DNA of 64,000 bases from Salinarchaeum laminariae (lineage in GTDB: Archaea; Halobacteriota; Halobacteria; Halobacteriales; Salinarchaeaceae). The notes beneath the pieces were generated by a model. That model was not told where the DNA came from. It searched no databases and saw only the letters and a list, made by a program, of their open reading frames with translations. Positions within the stretch are counted from its first letter, which is position 1. Each line of letters opens with the position of its first letter. Of this stretch, positions 40,792-48,852 are shown piece after piece. The DNA lies in contig NZ_CP096270.1 of NCBI RefSeq assembly GCF_023204835.1, positions 2,108,001 to 2,172,000 of the forward strand, written 5' to 3'. Both the position numbers and the translations under genes were made by a program.

Positions 40792-41418
40792 ATGTCCGAC
40801 ACGAGCAGGGCGACTGGCTTTGCGGGCGTTGCCGATGCCTGGATGGACCTCACAAACACCGTCGTGCGCAGTACAGCGGCTGCGAATCGGGCCGCCTTCT
40901 CCGCCTTCGTCACGGAAGACACCACGGACGATGGAGAGCTTGCGGAGTCCAACGCACCGTCCGTCGCCGGCGAGCAACCGGACTGGACGTTCGAGCGATC
41001 CGTCGATCGTCGCGAAGACATCGGCGTCGGCGAGACAGTCACCTTCTCCAAGCGTCTCACCGACGAGGACGTTCACGCCTTCGCACACGCGAGCGGTGAC
41101 ACCAACCGACTCCATCTCGACGACGATTTCGCCCAACAGACCCGCTTCGGAGGCCGCATCGTCCACGGGACCCTGGCGTCCGGACTCATTAGCGCGGCTC
41201 TCGCGCGCCTGCCCGGTCTAACGATCTACCTCTCTCAGGATCTGAAGTTTAGCGCTCCGGTCGGAATCGGCGACCGCGTCAGCGCGAACGTCGAAGTCGT
41301 CGAGGATCTCGGCGAGAACCAGTATCGGCTTACCACTGAAATCCACGACGAAGACGAGGACACGACTATCATCGACGGCGAGGCAGTCGTCCTCATCGAC
41401 GACCTCCCCGAGGAGTAG
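40792..41418 (+). CDS. phaJ: PhaJ-like (R)-specific enoyl-CoA hydratase
   Basis: A 208-residue MaoC-type hot-dog protein with an N-terminal helical extension of about 60 residues (GFAGVADAWMDLTNTVVRSTAAANRAAFSAF). The hydratase motif is HASGDTNRLHLDDDFAQQTRFGGRIVHGTLASGLISAALARL. PhaJ enzymes make (R)-3-hydroxyacyl-CoA from enoyl-CoA and so feed beta-oxidation intermediates to PHA synthase. The N-terminal extension may target the granule. Divergent from phaR. The start at 40792 matches the conserved Ser-rich N-terminus. Confidence 0.87.
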   Translation: MSDTSRATGFAGVADAWMDLTNTVVRSTAAANRAAFSAFVTEDTTDDGELAESNAPSVAGEQPDWTFERSVDRREDIGVGETVTFSKRLTDEDVHAFAHASGDTNRLHLDDDFAQQTRFGGRIVHGTLASGLISAALARLPGLTIYLSQDLKFSAPVGIGDRVSANVEVVEDLGENQYRLTTEIHDEDEDTTIIDGEAVVLIDDLPEE

Positions 41419-41491
41419 CTCGCTCGACCAGTCTGCCCGGCAGATCGATTCGTTCCTACAGGTGTCGAGGCCGAAGCGGCTGCTGTAGGGG

Positions 41492-41507
41492 TTTAGGAAA
41501 GCCTAAA
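41492..41507 (+). promoter_or_regulatory. DtxR-type inverted repeat before an ABC ATPase
   Basis: TTTAGG-AAAG-CCTAAA is a perfect inverted repeat. It resembles the DtxR/IdeR/SirR operator core (TTAGG...CCTAA). Its position, about 85-98 bases before the chosen ATG and about 8-23 before an in-frame GTG at 41515, suggests that it overlaps the core promoter. Confidence 0.55.
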
Positions 41508-41589
41508 GCCCTTCGTGCTAAATCACTTGCAACGACGACGCGCCGTCTCCGATCCGCGTCGGTGTTCGCTACCGACGATCGGTTTCGAG

Positions 41590-42840
41590 ATGGCAGATAC
41601 CCCATCCATGGCTGCCGAAGATCACCCTACCGACGGACGCCGGATCGATACCACTGCACGGCAGTCGGCGTCCGGCGTGCAGCGAGAGGCGACCGAGGAC
41701 GCCGATCGCGACGGCGTCGGTGCGCCCGCCTCCCAGACCGACCGAGAGGACGAATCCAAGGACTGCGAGCGGATTCTCGAGGTCGACGGGCTGCAAAAGG
41801 AGTTCGGCCCCGAGTGCGCAGTCGACGGACTCTCACTCTCCGTTCAGGACGGGGAACTGGTCACCCTGCTTGGCCCGTCTGGCTGTGGCAAGACGACGAC
41901 GCTCCGAACCATCGCCGGACTCGAGCGGCCCGACGCGGGCTCGATCACCATCGACGGCGAGTGCGTCGCCGACGGTGACTCCTCGACTGCGCCCGAGTCC
42001 AGAGACGTCGGGCTCGTCTTCCAGGACTTCGCGCTCTTTCCTCACCTGAGTGCGGCCGAGAACGTCGCCTTCGGCATTCAGGACTGGGCATCGGAGAAGC
42101 GGACCGCGCGGGTCGACGAGCTCCTCGATCTCGTGGGACTCGGTGATCAGCGAGACAGCCAGCCGGGAGAGCTATCCGGCGGTCAGCAACAGCGGATCGC
42201 GCTCGCGAGAGCGCTCGCGCCCGAGCCGGATCTTCTCCTCCTCGACGAGCCGTTCTCGAATCTCGACAAGGACCTCCGAGTTCGGACGCGCGAGGAGGTC
42301 CGGAGGATCCTAATCGAGGCCGGCGTGACCGCCGTATTCGTCACGCACGATCAGGAAGAGGCGCTCTCGATCTCCGATCGCGTCGCCGTGATGCACCAGG
42401 GGTCGATCGAGCAGGTGGGCCACCCCGAGCAGGTGTTCCAGCACCCCACTTCTCGGTTCGTCGCGGGTTTTCTCGGTCACGCTTCCTTCCTCTCCTCTTA
42501 CGTTCACGACGACGCAGTCGAGACCGTTATCGGCGAACTTCCGCGGGATAGAATCCACGGGCTCGCATCCGCCTACGACCGGACGACCGTCGACGTGCTC
42601 GTCCGCCCGGACGACGTCGTCGCCAGACCGTGCCCCGACTCGGTCGAGCCAGACGGCACCGTCACCTACCGTCGGTATCTCGGCCCGTCGGTTCTCTACC
42701 GTGTGGAACTCGACAACGGCGACACCGTCGAGTGCATGCACAACCACTCGGCGAACGTCGATCTCGAGCAGGAGGTCTGCGTGGATCTCACGGCGACGCA
42801 CGACCTCGCGTGGTTCCCCAGAGAGGAACACACCGAGTGA
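41590..42840 (+). CDS. ABC transporter ATPase, ferric-iron/spermidine type (FbpC/PotA-like)
   Basis: A 416-residue ABC ATPase. Walker A GPSGCGKTTTLRTIAGLERPDAG, Q-loop LVFQDFALFPHLSAAENVAFG, signature LSGGQQQRIALARAL, Walker B LLLLDEPFSNLDKDL, H-loop VTHDQEE. The C-terminal TOBE domain (LVRPDDVV, YLGPSVLYRVEL) is of the CUT1/FbpC type. The first 60 or so residues are unusual and low in complexity, so the start is uncertain (GTG 41515, ATG 41590, ATG 41608). No cognate permease or binding protein lies nearby. The DtxR-type repeat upstream points to iron control. Confidence 0.85.
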   Translation: MADTPSMAAEDHPTDGRRIDTTARQSASGVQREATEDADRDGVGAPASQTDREDESKDCERILEVDGLQKEFGPECAVDGLSLSVQDGELVTLLGPSGCGKTTTLRTIAGLERPDAGSITIDGECVADGDSSTAPESRDVGLVFQDFALFPHLSAAENVAFGIQDWASEKRTARVDELLDLVGLGDQRDSQPGELSGGQQQRIALARALAPEPDLLLLDEPFSNLDKDLRVRTREEVRRILIEAGVTAVFVTHDQEEALSISDRVAVMHQGSIEQVGHPEQVFQHPTSRFVAGFLGHASFLSSYVHDDAVETVIGELPRDRIHGLASAYDRTTVDVLVRPDDVVARPCPDSVEPDGTVTYRRYLGPSVLYRVELDNGDTVECMHNHSANVDLEQEVCVDLTATHDLAWFPREEHTE

Positions 42841-42891
42841 CGAGCGTCCCCGAACACGTAGCTTCAAGGCTCGCGGGCTGTCACCACCGCT

Positions 42892-43539
42892 ATGAACCGC
42901 CGTGAGACGGCGATCCGAGCTGGCATACTCGCGCCGCCGATCGTGCTCGTGGGCATCTTCCTCGCGACGATCGTCGATCCCTCCTTCTCGTGGCTGAACA
43001 GCGCGCTCTCACACACCGGCGAACTGCCACCGGGACGGTCGATCTCGTTCGATCTCCTCGTGGACCGCCCCTCCTTCTTCCTGTTCAACGGGAGCCTGAT
43101 CGTCACTGGATTCGGCGGCCTCCCGTTTGCGTGGCTCCTCTATCGCGATGCCGACCATCCTCTCAAGCGCTCGGGCGCCGTTACGCTCGCCCTCGCGTTG
43201 CTCTCCCTGGCCGCAGTCGGCGTGTTTCATCTCCCGCACAGCTGGCACGCTCCGGCGGCGATCGTCCACTTCATCGCGACGATGGGCTTTCTCCTCGTCT
43301 ACGGGCTCGGACTGGCAGAAACCGGCGAGCGACGTCGCGGTGCAGTGACAGCAGGTCTGGGTGTGCTCGTACTGGCGACGTGGCTGCTCTGGACGCTCGT
43401 TCTGACCGACGCTGGCATCGCGATTCCGGAGATGGTCGGTGCGGTGGCGCTGGGTGGCTGGGTCGTCACCGAGGCTTTCGAGAAACTCGAGGAAGAGGAG
43501 CGCTCGGCCGCACGAGACGGACTCGGCGGCGGGCACTGA
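42892..43539 (+). CDS. DUF998-family membrane protein
   Basis: A 215-residue protein with about six transmembrane segments (GILAPPIVLVGIFLATIV, SLIVTGFGGLPFAWLLY, AVTLALALLSLAAVGVFHL, HFIATMGFLLVYGLGLA, VLATWLLWTLVLTDAGIA, MVGAVALGGWVVTEAF). The SFSWLNSALSHTGE loop after the first segment is typical of DUF998. Function unknown. It follows the ABC ATPase by 51 bases but has no permease motif (EAA loop), so it is unlikely to be the transport channel. Confidence 0.83.
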   Translation: MNRRETAIRAGILAPPIVLVGIFLATIVDPSFSWLNSALSHTGELPPGRSISFDLLVDRPSFFLFNGSLIVTGFGGLPFAWLLYRDADHPLKRSGAVTLALALLSLAAVGVFHLPHSWHAPAAIVHFIATMGFLLVYGLGLAETGERRRGAVTAGLGVLVLATWLLWTLVLTDAGIAIPEMVGAVALGGWVVTEAFEKLEEEERSAARDGLGGGH

Positions 43540-43554
43540 GTCCGGACCGGTACG

Positions 43555-44733
43555 TTAGGCGTCGTACGTCCAGACCTGTCCCGCGGTCACGGCGTCGACC
43601 TGCTTGAGCGACTCGCGAACGCAGCGCCACCAGCCGGCGGTGCTCTCATAGCCCGCAGGCCAGTCCTCGAACAGTTCAGCGATGAAGTCCCGTTTCCTGG
43701 CTCTGCCAGCGTCGTGGAGGTAGGCGAGCGCTCGGCCGACCACGACGCGGCGCGCCTCGACGAGGCCCTCGGTCCGCCCGGGAACGTCGAGCCGGTCCAG
43801 GTCGGCGAGGTCCTCACCGGGCCGAACGTCCGAATTCTGGAGCGTCGTCGCGGAGGAGTAGTCGAGTCCGGTCTCGACCTCGCGATCCAGTTGTTTGCGT
43901 GTCTGGGCAACGGCGCGACGGCTCATCTCGTCGAGCCGATCCATCTCGACGTCTTTGAGCGATCCTGCGTCCTCGGTCACGGGGTCCTCACGGACGCGCT
44001 GGACGCGCTCGGGCTGGAGGTGCATCGACGTGATTTCCGCTTCCGCGCGGACGCCGCCGTCGGAGGCGGCTCTCGGTTCGTCGGCGCTGGAGTCCTCTGT
44101 TGCACCGTCGCTGTGTCCGGTCGCCGACGGGCTCGAGGAACTGCCGCCAGTTTCGATGCTGGGGCTCCGGTCCGCGCTCGTCTCGATTCTGTCGACGTCA
44201 GATCGGGAGTTCGTCGTGCGCGTCAGATTCGAAGCCGCACGTTCCGTCTCCTCGGAACCGTTCGCGCTTGCCTGCGTTTTCGCGGACGTCGAGGTCGTGG
44301 CCGCGGACGATGATTTCCTGTGCGTGGATGTCGCGTTCACGTTCGCGGCTGCCGACGTCGCGTTGTTGGAGGTCGCGTTGCTCCCATCGAACGTCGACTG
44401 TTCGCTCGTGGTGGGCCGTTCGCTCGTGGTCGTCGTGCCGGGCGTTGGATCGGCGGCCCCCGCGTTCGCTGGCGTCGCGTTCGAGAGCGGGTCCGTACCC
44501 GTCTCGACGTCAGCGGGATCGACGCCTTCGGCCGCGAGCCGTTCTTCGAGTGCGACTAGCCGATCGCGGTAGGAGTCGAGCAGCTCCGCCGATTCGGTTC
44601 CCTGTTCGATCGCGGCACGGTTGTCGACGATCCACGAGAGATAACTCTCGGAGTCCCGAAATCCAAGGAGATCGGTCTCGGTCTGGAGGGCGTCCGCGGT
44701 CTCCGAATCGACCGCGACGCGGAACTCGGGCAT
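43555..44733 (-). CDS. Haloarchaeal unknown protein with ribbon-helix-helix-like N-terminus and a long disordered linker
   Basis: A 392-residue protein. Residues 1-70 (MPEFRVAVDSETADALQTETDLLGFRDSESYLSWIVDNRAAIEQG) resemble a ribbon-helix-helix start followed by a coil. Residues about 80-225 are Ser/Thr/Ala/Asn-rich and disordered. Residues about 225-392 are conserved-looking, ending in KRDFIAELFEDWPAGYESTAGWWRCVRESLKQVDAVTAG, which could be a winged-helix. Function unknown; a DNA-binding regulator is a reasonable guess. A minus-strand AGTTTTTGTA (44757-44766) lies about 27 bases before the ATG. Divergent from the UPF0058 gene. Confidence 0.7.
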   Translation of the reverse strand: MPEFRVAVDSETADALQTETDLLGFRDSESYLSWIVDNRAAIEQGTESAELLDSYRDRLVALEERLAAEGVDPADVETGTDPLSNATPANAGAADPTPGTTTTSERPTTSEQSTFDGSNATSNNATSAAANVNATSTHRKSSSAATTSTSAKTQASANGSEETERAASNLTRTTNSRSDVDRIETSADRSPSIETGGSSSSPSATGHSDGATEDSSADEPRAASDGGVRAEAEITSMHLQPERVQRVREDPVTEDAGSLKDVEMDRLDEMSRRAVAQTRKQLDREVETGLDYSSATTLQNSDVRPGEDLADLDRLDVPGRTEGLVEARRVVVGRALAYLHDAGRARKRDFIAELFEDWPAGYESTAGWWRCVRESLKQVDAVTAGQVWTYDA

Positions 44734-44967
44734 TAGAAATCAGTATGGAATGGAGGTACAAAAACTATCGTCAGACGCTCCGCTGGCTGGCGATCGGTTC
44801 GTTGGACCCTCTGAGAATACACTGCAAGCGGCGCGGTAGTCGGTGTCTGCCGCCATTTGGTACCACGGGGCACGTCCCCGTTTGTGCTGGGCGGCGACAG
44901 GACTGTGGGGGTTGTTACCGTGTGTGAAACAACCCTTAACTGCCGAACCTGCCTACCGGGCTTCAAC

Positions 44968-45246
44968 ATGCACAAGGACGAGCTTCTGGAGCTTCACGAA
45001 CAGATGGTGACCATCATGCGCCACTTCAGAGAGCGTGAGGACGTCGACCCGCAACTGTTCGAGCCGTACGCCCAGCTGGACATCGAGCCCGACCACGTCC
45101 ACAAGTCCAAGAACGAACACAAACACGCCGTGTTCGTCCTCGGTAACGCGCTTGCGTCGGCGATGAGCGAAGACGAGTTCTCCTCGGCCGGCCGGATCGG
45201 CAAGCGGATGGAAGAGCTGGCCGACGACGCAGAAGGGAAGATCTGA
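44968..45246 (+). CDS. UPF0058 family protein
   Basis: A 92-residue helical protein starting MHKDELLELHEQMVTIMRHFREREDVDP, with HVHKSKNEHKHAVFVLGNALASAMSEDEFSSAGRIGKRMEELAD. Typical UPF0058 length and sequence; such proteins are widespread in haloarchaea and often occur in several copies. Function unknown. The start at 44968 follows a CTTAAC box at 44935-44940. An inverted repeat GTTGTT...AACAAC (44911-44916, 44928-44933) lies just upstream of it. Confidence 0.88.
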   Translation: MHKDELLELHEQMVTIMRHFREREDVDPQLFEPYAQLDIEPDHVHKSKNEHKHAVFVLGNALASAMSEDEFSSAGRIGKRMEELADDAEGKI

Positions 45247-45437
45247 ATCGGTTTCTTCCGGCGAGGAGCCGTTTTCCCGTCTCTCTTCCGTCGTACTCCC
45301 GGTTCCCTATCCACTCCTGTCTGCCTACCGCACTCTTCTCTCCGCCGTCTCGATTTCGGTAGCTGCTTGACCCCGACCGAGGCGGCTCGTCCCTACTACC
45401 GACGGCTGCATTCCCGAATCGGATCCCGCTTGGCGGA

Positions 45438-45446
45438 AAGTATTTG
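45438..45446 (+). promoter_or_regulatory. TATA-like box for the 850-residue regulator-like gene
   Basis: AAGTATTTG is centred about 28 bases before the ATG at 45471, fitting a leaderless transcript. Confidence 0.5.
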
Positions 45447-45470
45447 GGTCGACTCCGGCTTATCCTGGGT

Positions 45471-48023
45471 ATGGAGCGACGCATCGAAGCCGACGTCGAG
45501 GGGTGGCCGACCCGGCCGTTCGAGGACGGGTACGATGGCCTCCGGCAGCTCGCGTCGGCAGACTTCTCGGGTGTCGTGCGCGCCGGCGGCACCTGGCTGT
45601 TCTTCGTCAACGGCAAGACCGTGGGCGTGTTCGAGGGCGATCTCGATGACGTCGAGAACGCTCAGGGCACCGCTCACAAGGCACCCCATCCTTCGCTGCC
45701 GCTTCTCTACGCGATGCAGGTGACGGGAGGCGACACGCGGGCGAAATACTACACCAACGATACGTCGATCTCGCAGGTCCACGAGACGTTGTCCTCCGGC
45801 GCCTTCACCGGCTACGTGGAGCTAAGCGAGAACGTCCTCAGCGGCGATTACTACCAGCTCTATCACGGCGGCGCCTCGATGAGCGTCGCCTTCGTCGGGA
45901 ACAGCGGGAAGATGATCACTGGCGAGGACGCGTTCGAGCGCGCCGACGACGAGGTCGGCATCTACGAGGTCATCGACGTAGACGTCGAGGTGACCGACGT
46001 CCCGGAGCCCGAGGAGCCAGAGACGTCCGGGGCTGGCGCGACAGAATCTGCCGCGGCTGACAGCTCTGCGGAACCGGAGGCCGCTCCAGCCGCTGATGCC
46101 GCTGACGCCACTGGCACCGCTGAGAGTTCTGACGCCACTGCCACTGCTGATACCGCTGGTACCGCTGGCGCCGCGACTGCATCCGCTTCCGGCACCGAGC
46201 GGTCCGCTGGCGGGGAAGACGAATCCCGGGCCGAGGCGTCTCGAGGCAAGGAGACTCCATCACCCGATTCCGACGATCGCACGCCCGCTGACGAGGATCA
46301 GACTGCGACCCCCGCTCCGCCAGCCGATGGAGCCGAACCGGAACCGTCGCCTTCCAGCAGTGACGACCCAGACCCCGGCGACGAATCGGCTGCAGCGGAA
46401 CCGATGCCGGAAGCCGATACTGCAGGTACGGACCAGGGAGCGAACGAGGCTGAAACTGCTCCCTCGACTGGTACGAGTGAGGATACACCATCACGACGCT
46501 CGCGGTCAGGTGACCGTTCCGAGGACACCGCCTCGGTCACCGCAGGCGATTCGCCGGTCGGCGCTTCGAACGACGACCAGCCGGGGTCGCGACACTCCGC
46601 TGCCGACGGTGCAGGCGGGTCCAGAACGAGAACTGGCCATGAATCGGCTGCGACCGCTCCCACCGGAAACGCACCGAGTCCCGCCACGGACGCAGACGAG
46701 GGCGCAGCCAGCGCAGGCGTGGACGACGGCGGTGATCGGCACCGGTCGGAAAGCGCGTGGCGCGAGGCGACCACAGTTCCCTCACTCGATCCAGACCACA
46801 GCGAGGAGCCCGAACCGCCGATGGCGACCCAGAGTGCCGGGGCCGACGCTCGCTCCGGTCAGCAGACCGGTGCTCAGTCGGATCGACGCGCACGAGACCA
46901 ATCCACTCAGCAGTCCCCCGCGAGCCAACGGTCCCGCTCGCGTACGCAGTCCGCCGCGAACAAACAGTCGAGCTCCACGCAGCAGCGCGGATCTGGCCAG
47001 AGGCAATCCGCGAACGACCAATCCGGGGACACCGAACATACCCTCGAACAGGAAGTTCTCGAGCGCGAAGATCGGATCGATCGGCTCCAGCAGCGGGCGG
47101 AGAATCTCGAAGAGGAGCGCGACGATATCGCCGAGGAACGAGACCGGCTCGTCGAGCGCGTCGACTCGCTGACCGAAGAGAACGAGACGCTTCGCGGTGA
47201 GATCCGCTCGCTCGAAGACGAGATCGAGGAACTGGAGGCTGCCGCCGAGCGCGCTGAGCCCAGTGGGACCGGTGGCGGGCCCAGTGCCACCTCCGGCGGC
47301 GCGATGACGCCGCGGGCGGCTCTGGAGGGCACCGACCTTTTCGTCCGCTACGACTCCAAGAGCGCTCCGACCCTGGAGGCGGCCCACGACGGCAGCGCGG
47401 ACGCAGGTGAGGTCAACCAGAATCTTCGGCTCGACGTCCACACCCAGTTCGAGGATGAGGGCACGACGGTCGACGGCGAACCGTTCGAGACATTTCTGCC
47501 AGAAACGATGGCTTACCGCTTCGTCGAGTGGCTCGTGCGGACGCTCCCCTACGAAATTCGGGAGACTGGCTCTGCGTCCGATCTCCGGGACCTCTACGAT
47601 GCGCTCCCAGAGGTCGACCGCGTCGAGTTCCACGGGGAGGTGACCCGGGACGCCGTCGAAGACGAGGAGGGTGCGCCCAGCGAGACCTTCGACGTCGTCG
47701 TTCGGGACAAGATGGGTGAAGCGCTATTCGTCGCGAATATGAACGACGCCCGCGATCCCGCGACGGGTCGGATGATCGTCGATCTGCAGGAGGCAGCCAG
47801 CCGCGTGAAGGAGCACTCGATGGCGCTCTCGAGTGCCTTCTTCGTTACGCGGAGCTTCTTCGAGCCGGCGGCGCTGGAGACGGCCTCGGAAGCGACGAGC
47901 GGGAGTCTGCTGAGTCGCGATTCACGCAAGAGCTACGTCAAGCTCTCTCGCAAGCAGGGGTACCATCTCTGTCTCGTCGAGGCGCGCGGCGACGATCTCC
48001 ACCTCAACGTCCCCGAGCTGTAA
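45471..48023 (+). CDS. Large haloarchaeal protein with low-complexity linker and coiled coil, DUF7527-like
   Basis: An 850-residue protein in four parts. Residues 1-180 form an N-terminal domain (FSGVVRAGGTWLFFVNGKTVGVFEGDLDDV, PSLPLLYAMQ, GYVELSENVLSGDYYQLYHGG). Residues about 185-515 are a disordered Ala/Asp/Thr/Ser/Gln-rich linker with tandem repeats. Residues about 520-597 are a coiled coil (ILEREDRI-type heptads with REDRIDRLQQRAENLEEERDD). Residues about 612-850 are a conserved C-terminal domain (LFVRYDSKSAPTLEAAHDG, FLPETMAYRFVEWLVRTLPYEI, FDVVVRDKMGEALFVANMND, FFVTRSFFEPAALE, YHLCLVEARG). The C-terminal domain has a nuclease-like D...E pattern but I cannot prove it. Function unknown. 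Confidence 0.75.
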   Translation: MERRIEADVEGWPTRPFEDGYDGLRQLASADFSGVVRAGGTWLFFVNGKTVGVFEGDLDDVENAQGTAHKAPHPSLPLLYAMQVTGGDTRAKYYTNDTSISQVHETLSSGAFTGYVELSENVLSGDYYQLYHGGASMSVAFVGNSGKMITGEDAFERADDEVGIYEVIDVDVEVTDVPEPEEPETSGAGATESAAADSSAEPEAAPAADAADATGTAESSDATATADTAGTAGAATASASGTERSAGGEDESRAEASRGKETPSPDSDDRTPADEDQTATPAPPADGAEPEPSPSSSDDPDPGDESAAAEPMPEADTAGTDQGANEAETAPSTGTSEDTPSRRSRSGDRSEDTASVTAGDSPVGASNDDQPGSRHSAADGAGGSRTRTGHESAATAPTGNAPSPATDADEGAASAGVDDGGDRHRSESAWREATTVPSLDPDHSEEPEPPMATQSAGADARSGQQTGAQSDRRARDQSTQQSPASQRSRSRTQSAANKQSSSTQQRGSGQRQSANDQSGDTEHTLEQEVLEREDRIDRLQQRAENLEEERDDIAEERDRLVERVDSLTEENETLRGEIRSLEDEIEELEAAAERAEPSGTGGGPSATSGGAMTPRAALEGTDLFVRYDSKSAPTLEAAHDGSADAGEVNQNLRLDVHTQFEDEGTTVDGEPFETFLPETMAYRFVEWLVRTLPYEIRETGSASDLRDLYDALPEVDRVEFHGEVTRDAVEDEEGAPSETFDVVVRDKMGEALFVANMNDARDPATGRMIVDLQEAASRVKEHSMALSSAFFVTRSFFEPAALETASEATSGSLLSRDSRKSYVKLSRKQGYHLCLVEARGDDLHLNVPEL
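46083..46180 (+). repeat. Degenerate tandem repeat inside the 850-residue gene
   Basis: Repeats of roughly nine bases (GCCGCTGAT, GCCACTGCC-like units) encode an Ala/Thr/Asp-rich stretch. It lies in the disordered linker, so copy-number change would stay in frame. Confidence 0.5.
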
Positions 48024-48133
48024 GGGGCGACGGGGTCGGTAGGTCGGTCGATCGGTGTACCAGATCCGTCGACCGGAGTGGTAGTGTTGGTCGATTTGAG
48101 TGGGACTGTCCGTTACTACTTCCTATTCTACAT

Positions 48134-48150
48134 TCTGGGGATACCCCAGA
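48134..48150. promoter_or_regulatory. Perfect 17-base dyad after the 850-residue gene
   Basis: TCTGGGG-ATA-CCCCAGA is a perfect inverted repeat in the 254-base gap between two convergent genes. It could be a terminator stem or a binding site. There is no T-run beside it. The rest of the gap shows no gene. Confidence 0.4.
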
Positions 48151-48277
48151 GGATACGTGTGCGCAGAAACCTTGCTTCAGCCGACGCGGTTGCGAACGCG
48201 GGGTCTGACTCTCTGGGCGGCGAACCGTCGCGTAAGGGTCGGCTGCGGGCGATCTAATCGATCTAACTGTATCGAGT

Positions 48278-48583
48278 TCAGGACTCGAGTTCGGCTGCGT
48301 CTTCGAGCTTCATCCCTTCGAGCGTGTCGACCGTCTCGTCGATCTTGCCGTCGAGTTCGTCGATGAACTCGGCGGTACGCTCGGTCGTGATCGCACCCTG
48401 ACTCGAGGGCTCGATGAGGTTCTCCTCTTCGAGGACCCGGAGCGAGTAGCGAACCTTGTGATGTGGGTAGCCCGTCTCGTTTGACATCTTCACGATGCCG
48501 ATGGGCTCGTTCTCGATGACCATCCGCAGCACCTGCAGATGGCGTTCCAGCATGTCTACCTCCTTTTCGAGCCGATCTATCAT
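48278..48583 (-). CDS. Winged-helix transcriptional regulator
   Basis: A 101-residue protein. The helix-turn-helix is visible in LRMVIENEPIGIVKMSNETGYPHHKVRYSLRVLEEENLIEPSSQGAITTERTAEFI, preceded by a short coil MIDRLEKEVDMLERHLQ and followed by a C-terminal helix. It is a small haloarchaeal wHTH regulator; ligand unknown. A minus-strand CATTTAAAG (48610-48618) is at about 30 bases before the ATG. Divergent from purA. Confidence 0.85.
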   Translation of the reverse strand: MIDRLEKEVDMLERHLQVLRMVIENEPIGIVKMSNETGYPHHKVRYSLRVLEEENLIEPSSQGAITTERTAEFIDELDGKIDETVDTLEGMKLEDAAELES

Positions 48584-48821
48584 GGCACGTGTTAACTTGT
48601 CGTTGGGGGCTTTAAATGTTGTCGTCAGGAGCGGGGATGATCCACAGACGAACCGACGCCGATGGCGCAAACTCACCCGTGGGAGTGGTTAACGGTTCCG
48701 GTCCCCGATACTGGTGCCCATAGTACGGGGGTGTCTTTCTCGTGTCTCCTTCGATCATAGCTGTTCGATCCAGTCGATTCGGTTCGGGGTGAGCACTCCG
48801 GGCCGGGCACATCGTAATTCG

Positions 48822-48828
48822 TTTATCC
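48822..48828 (+). promoter_or_regulatory. TATA box for purA
   Basis: TTTATCC lies 25-31 bases before the ATG at 48853, fitting a leaderless transcript. Confidence 0.6.
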
Positions 48829-48852
48829 CGCGACGCGAAACCTCGCCTCGTA

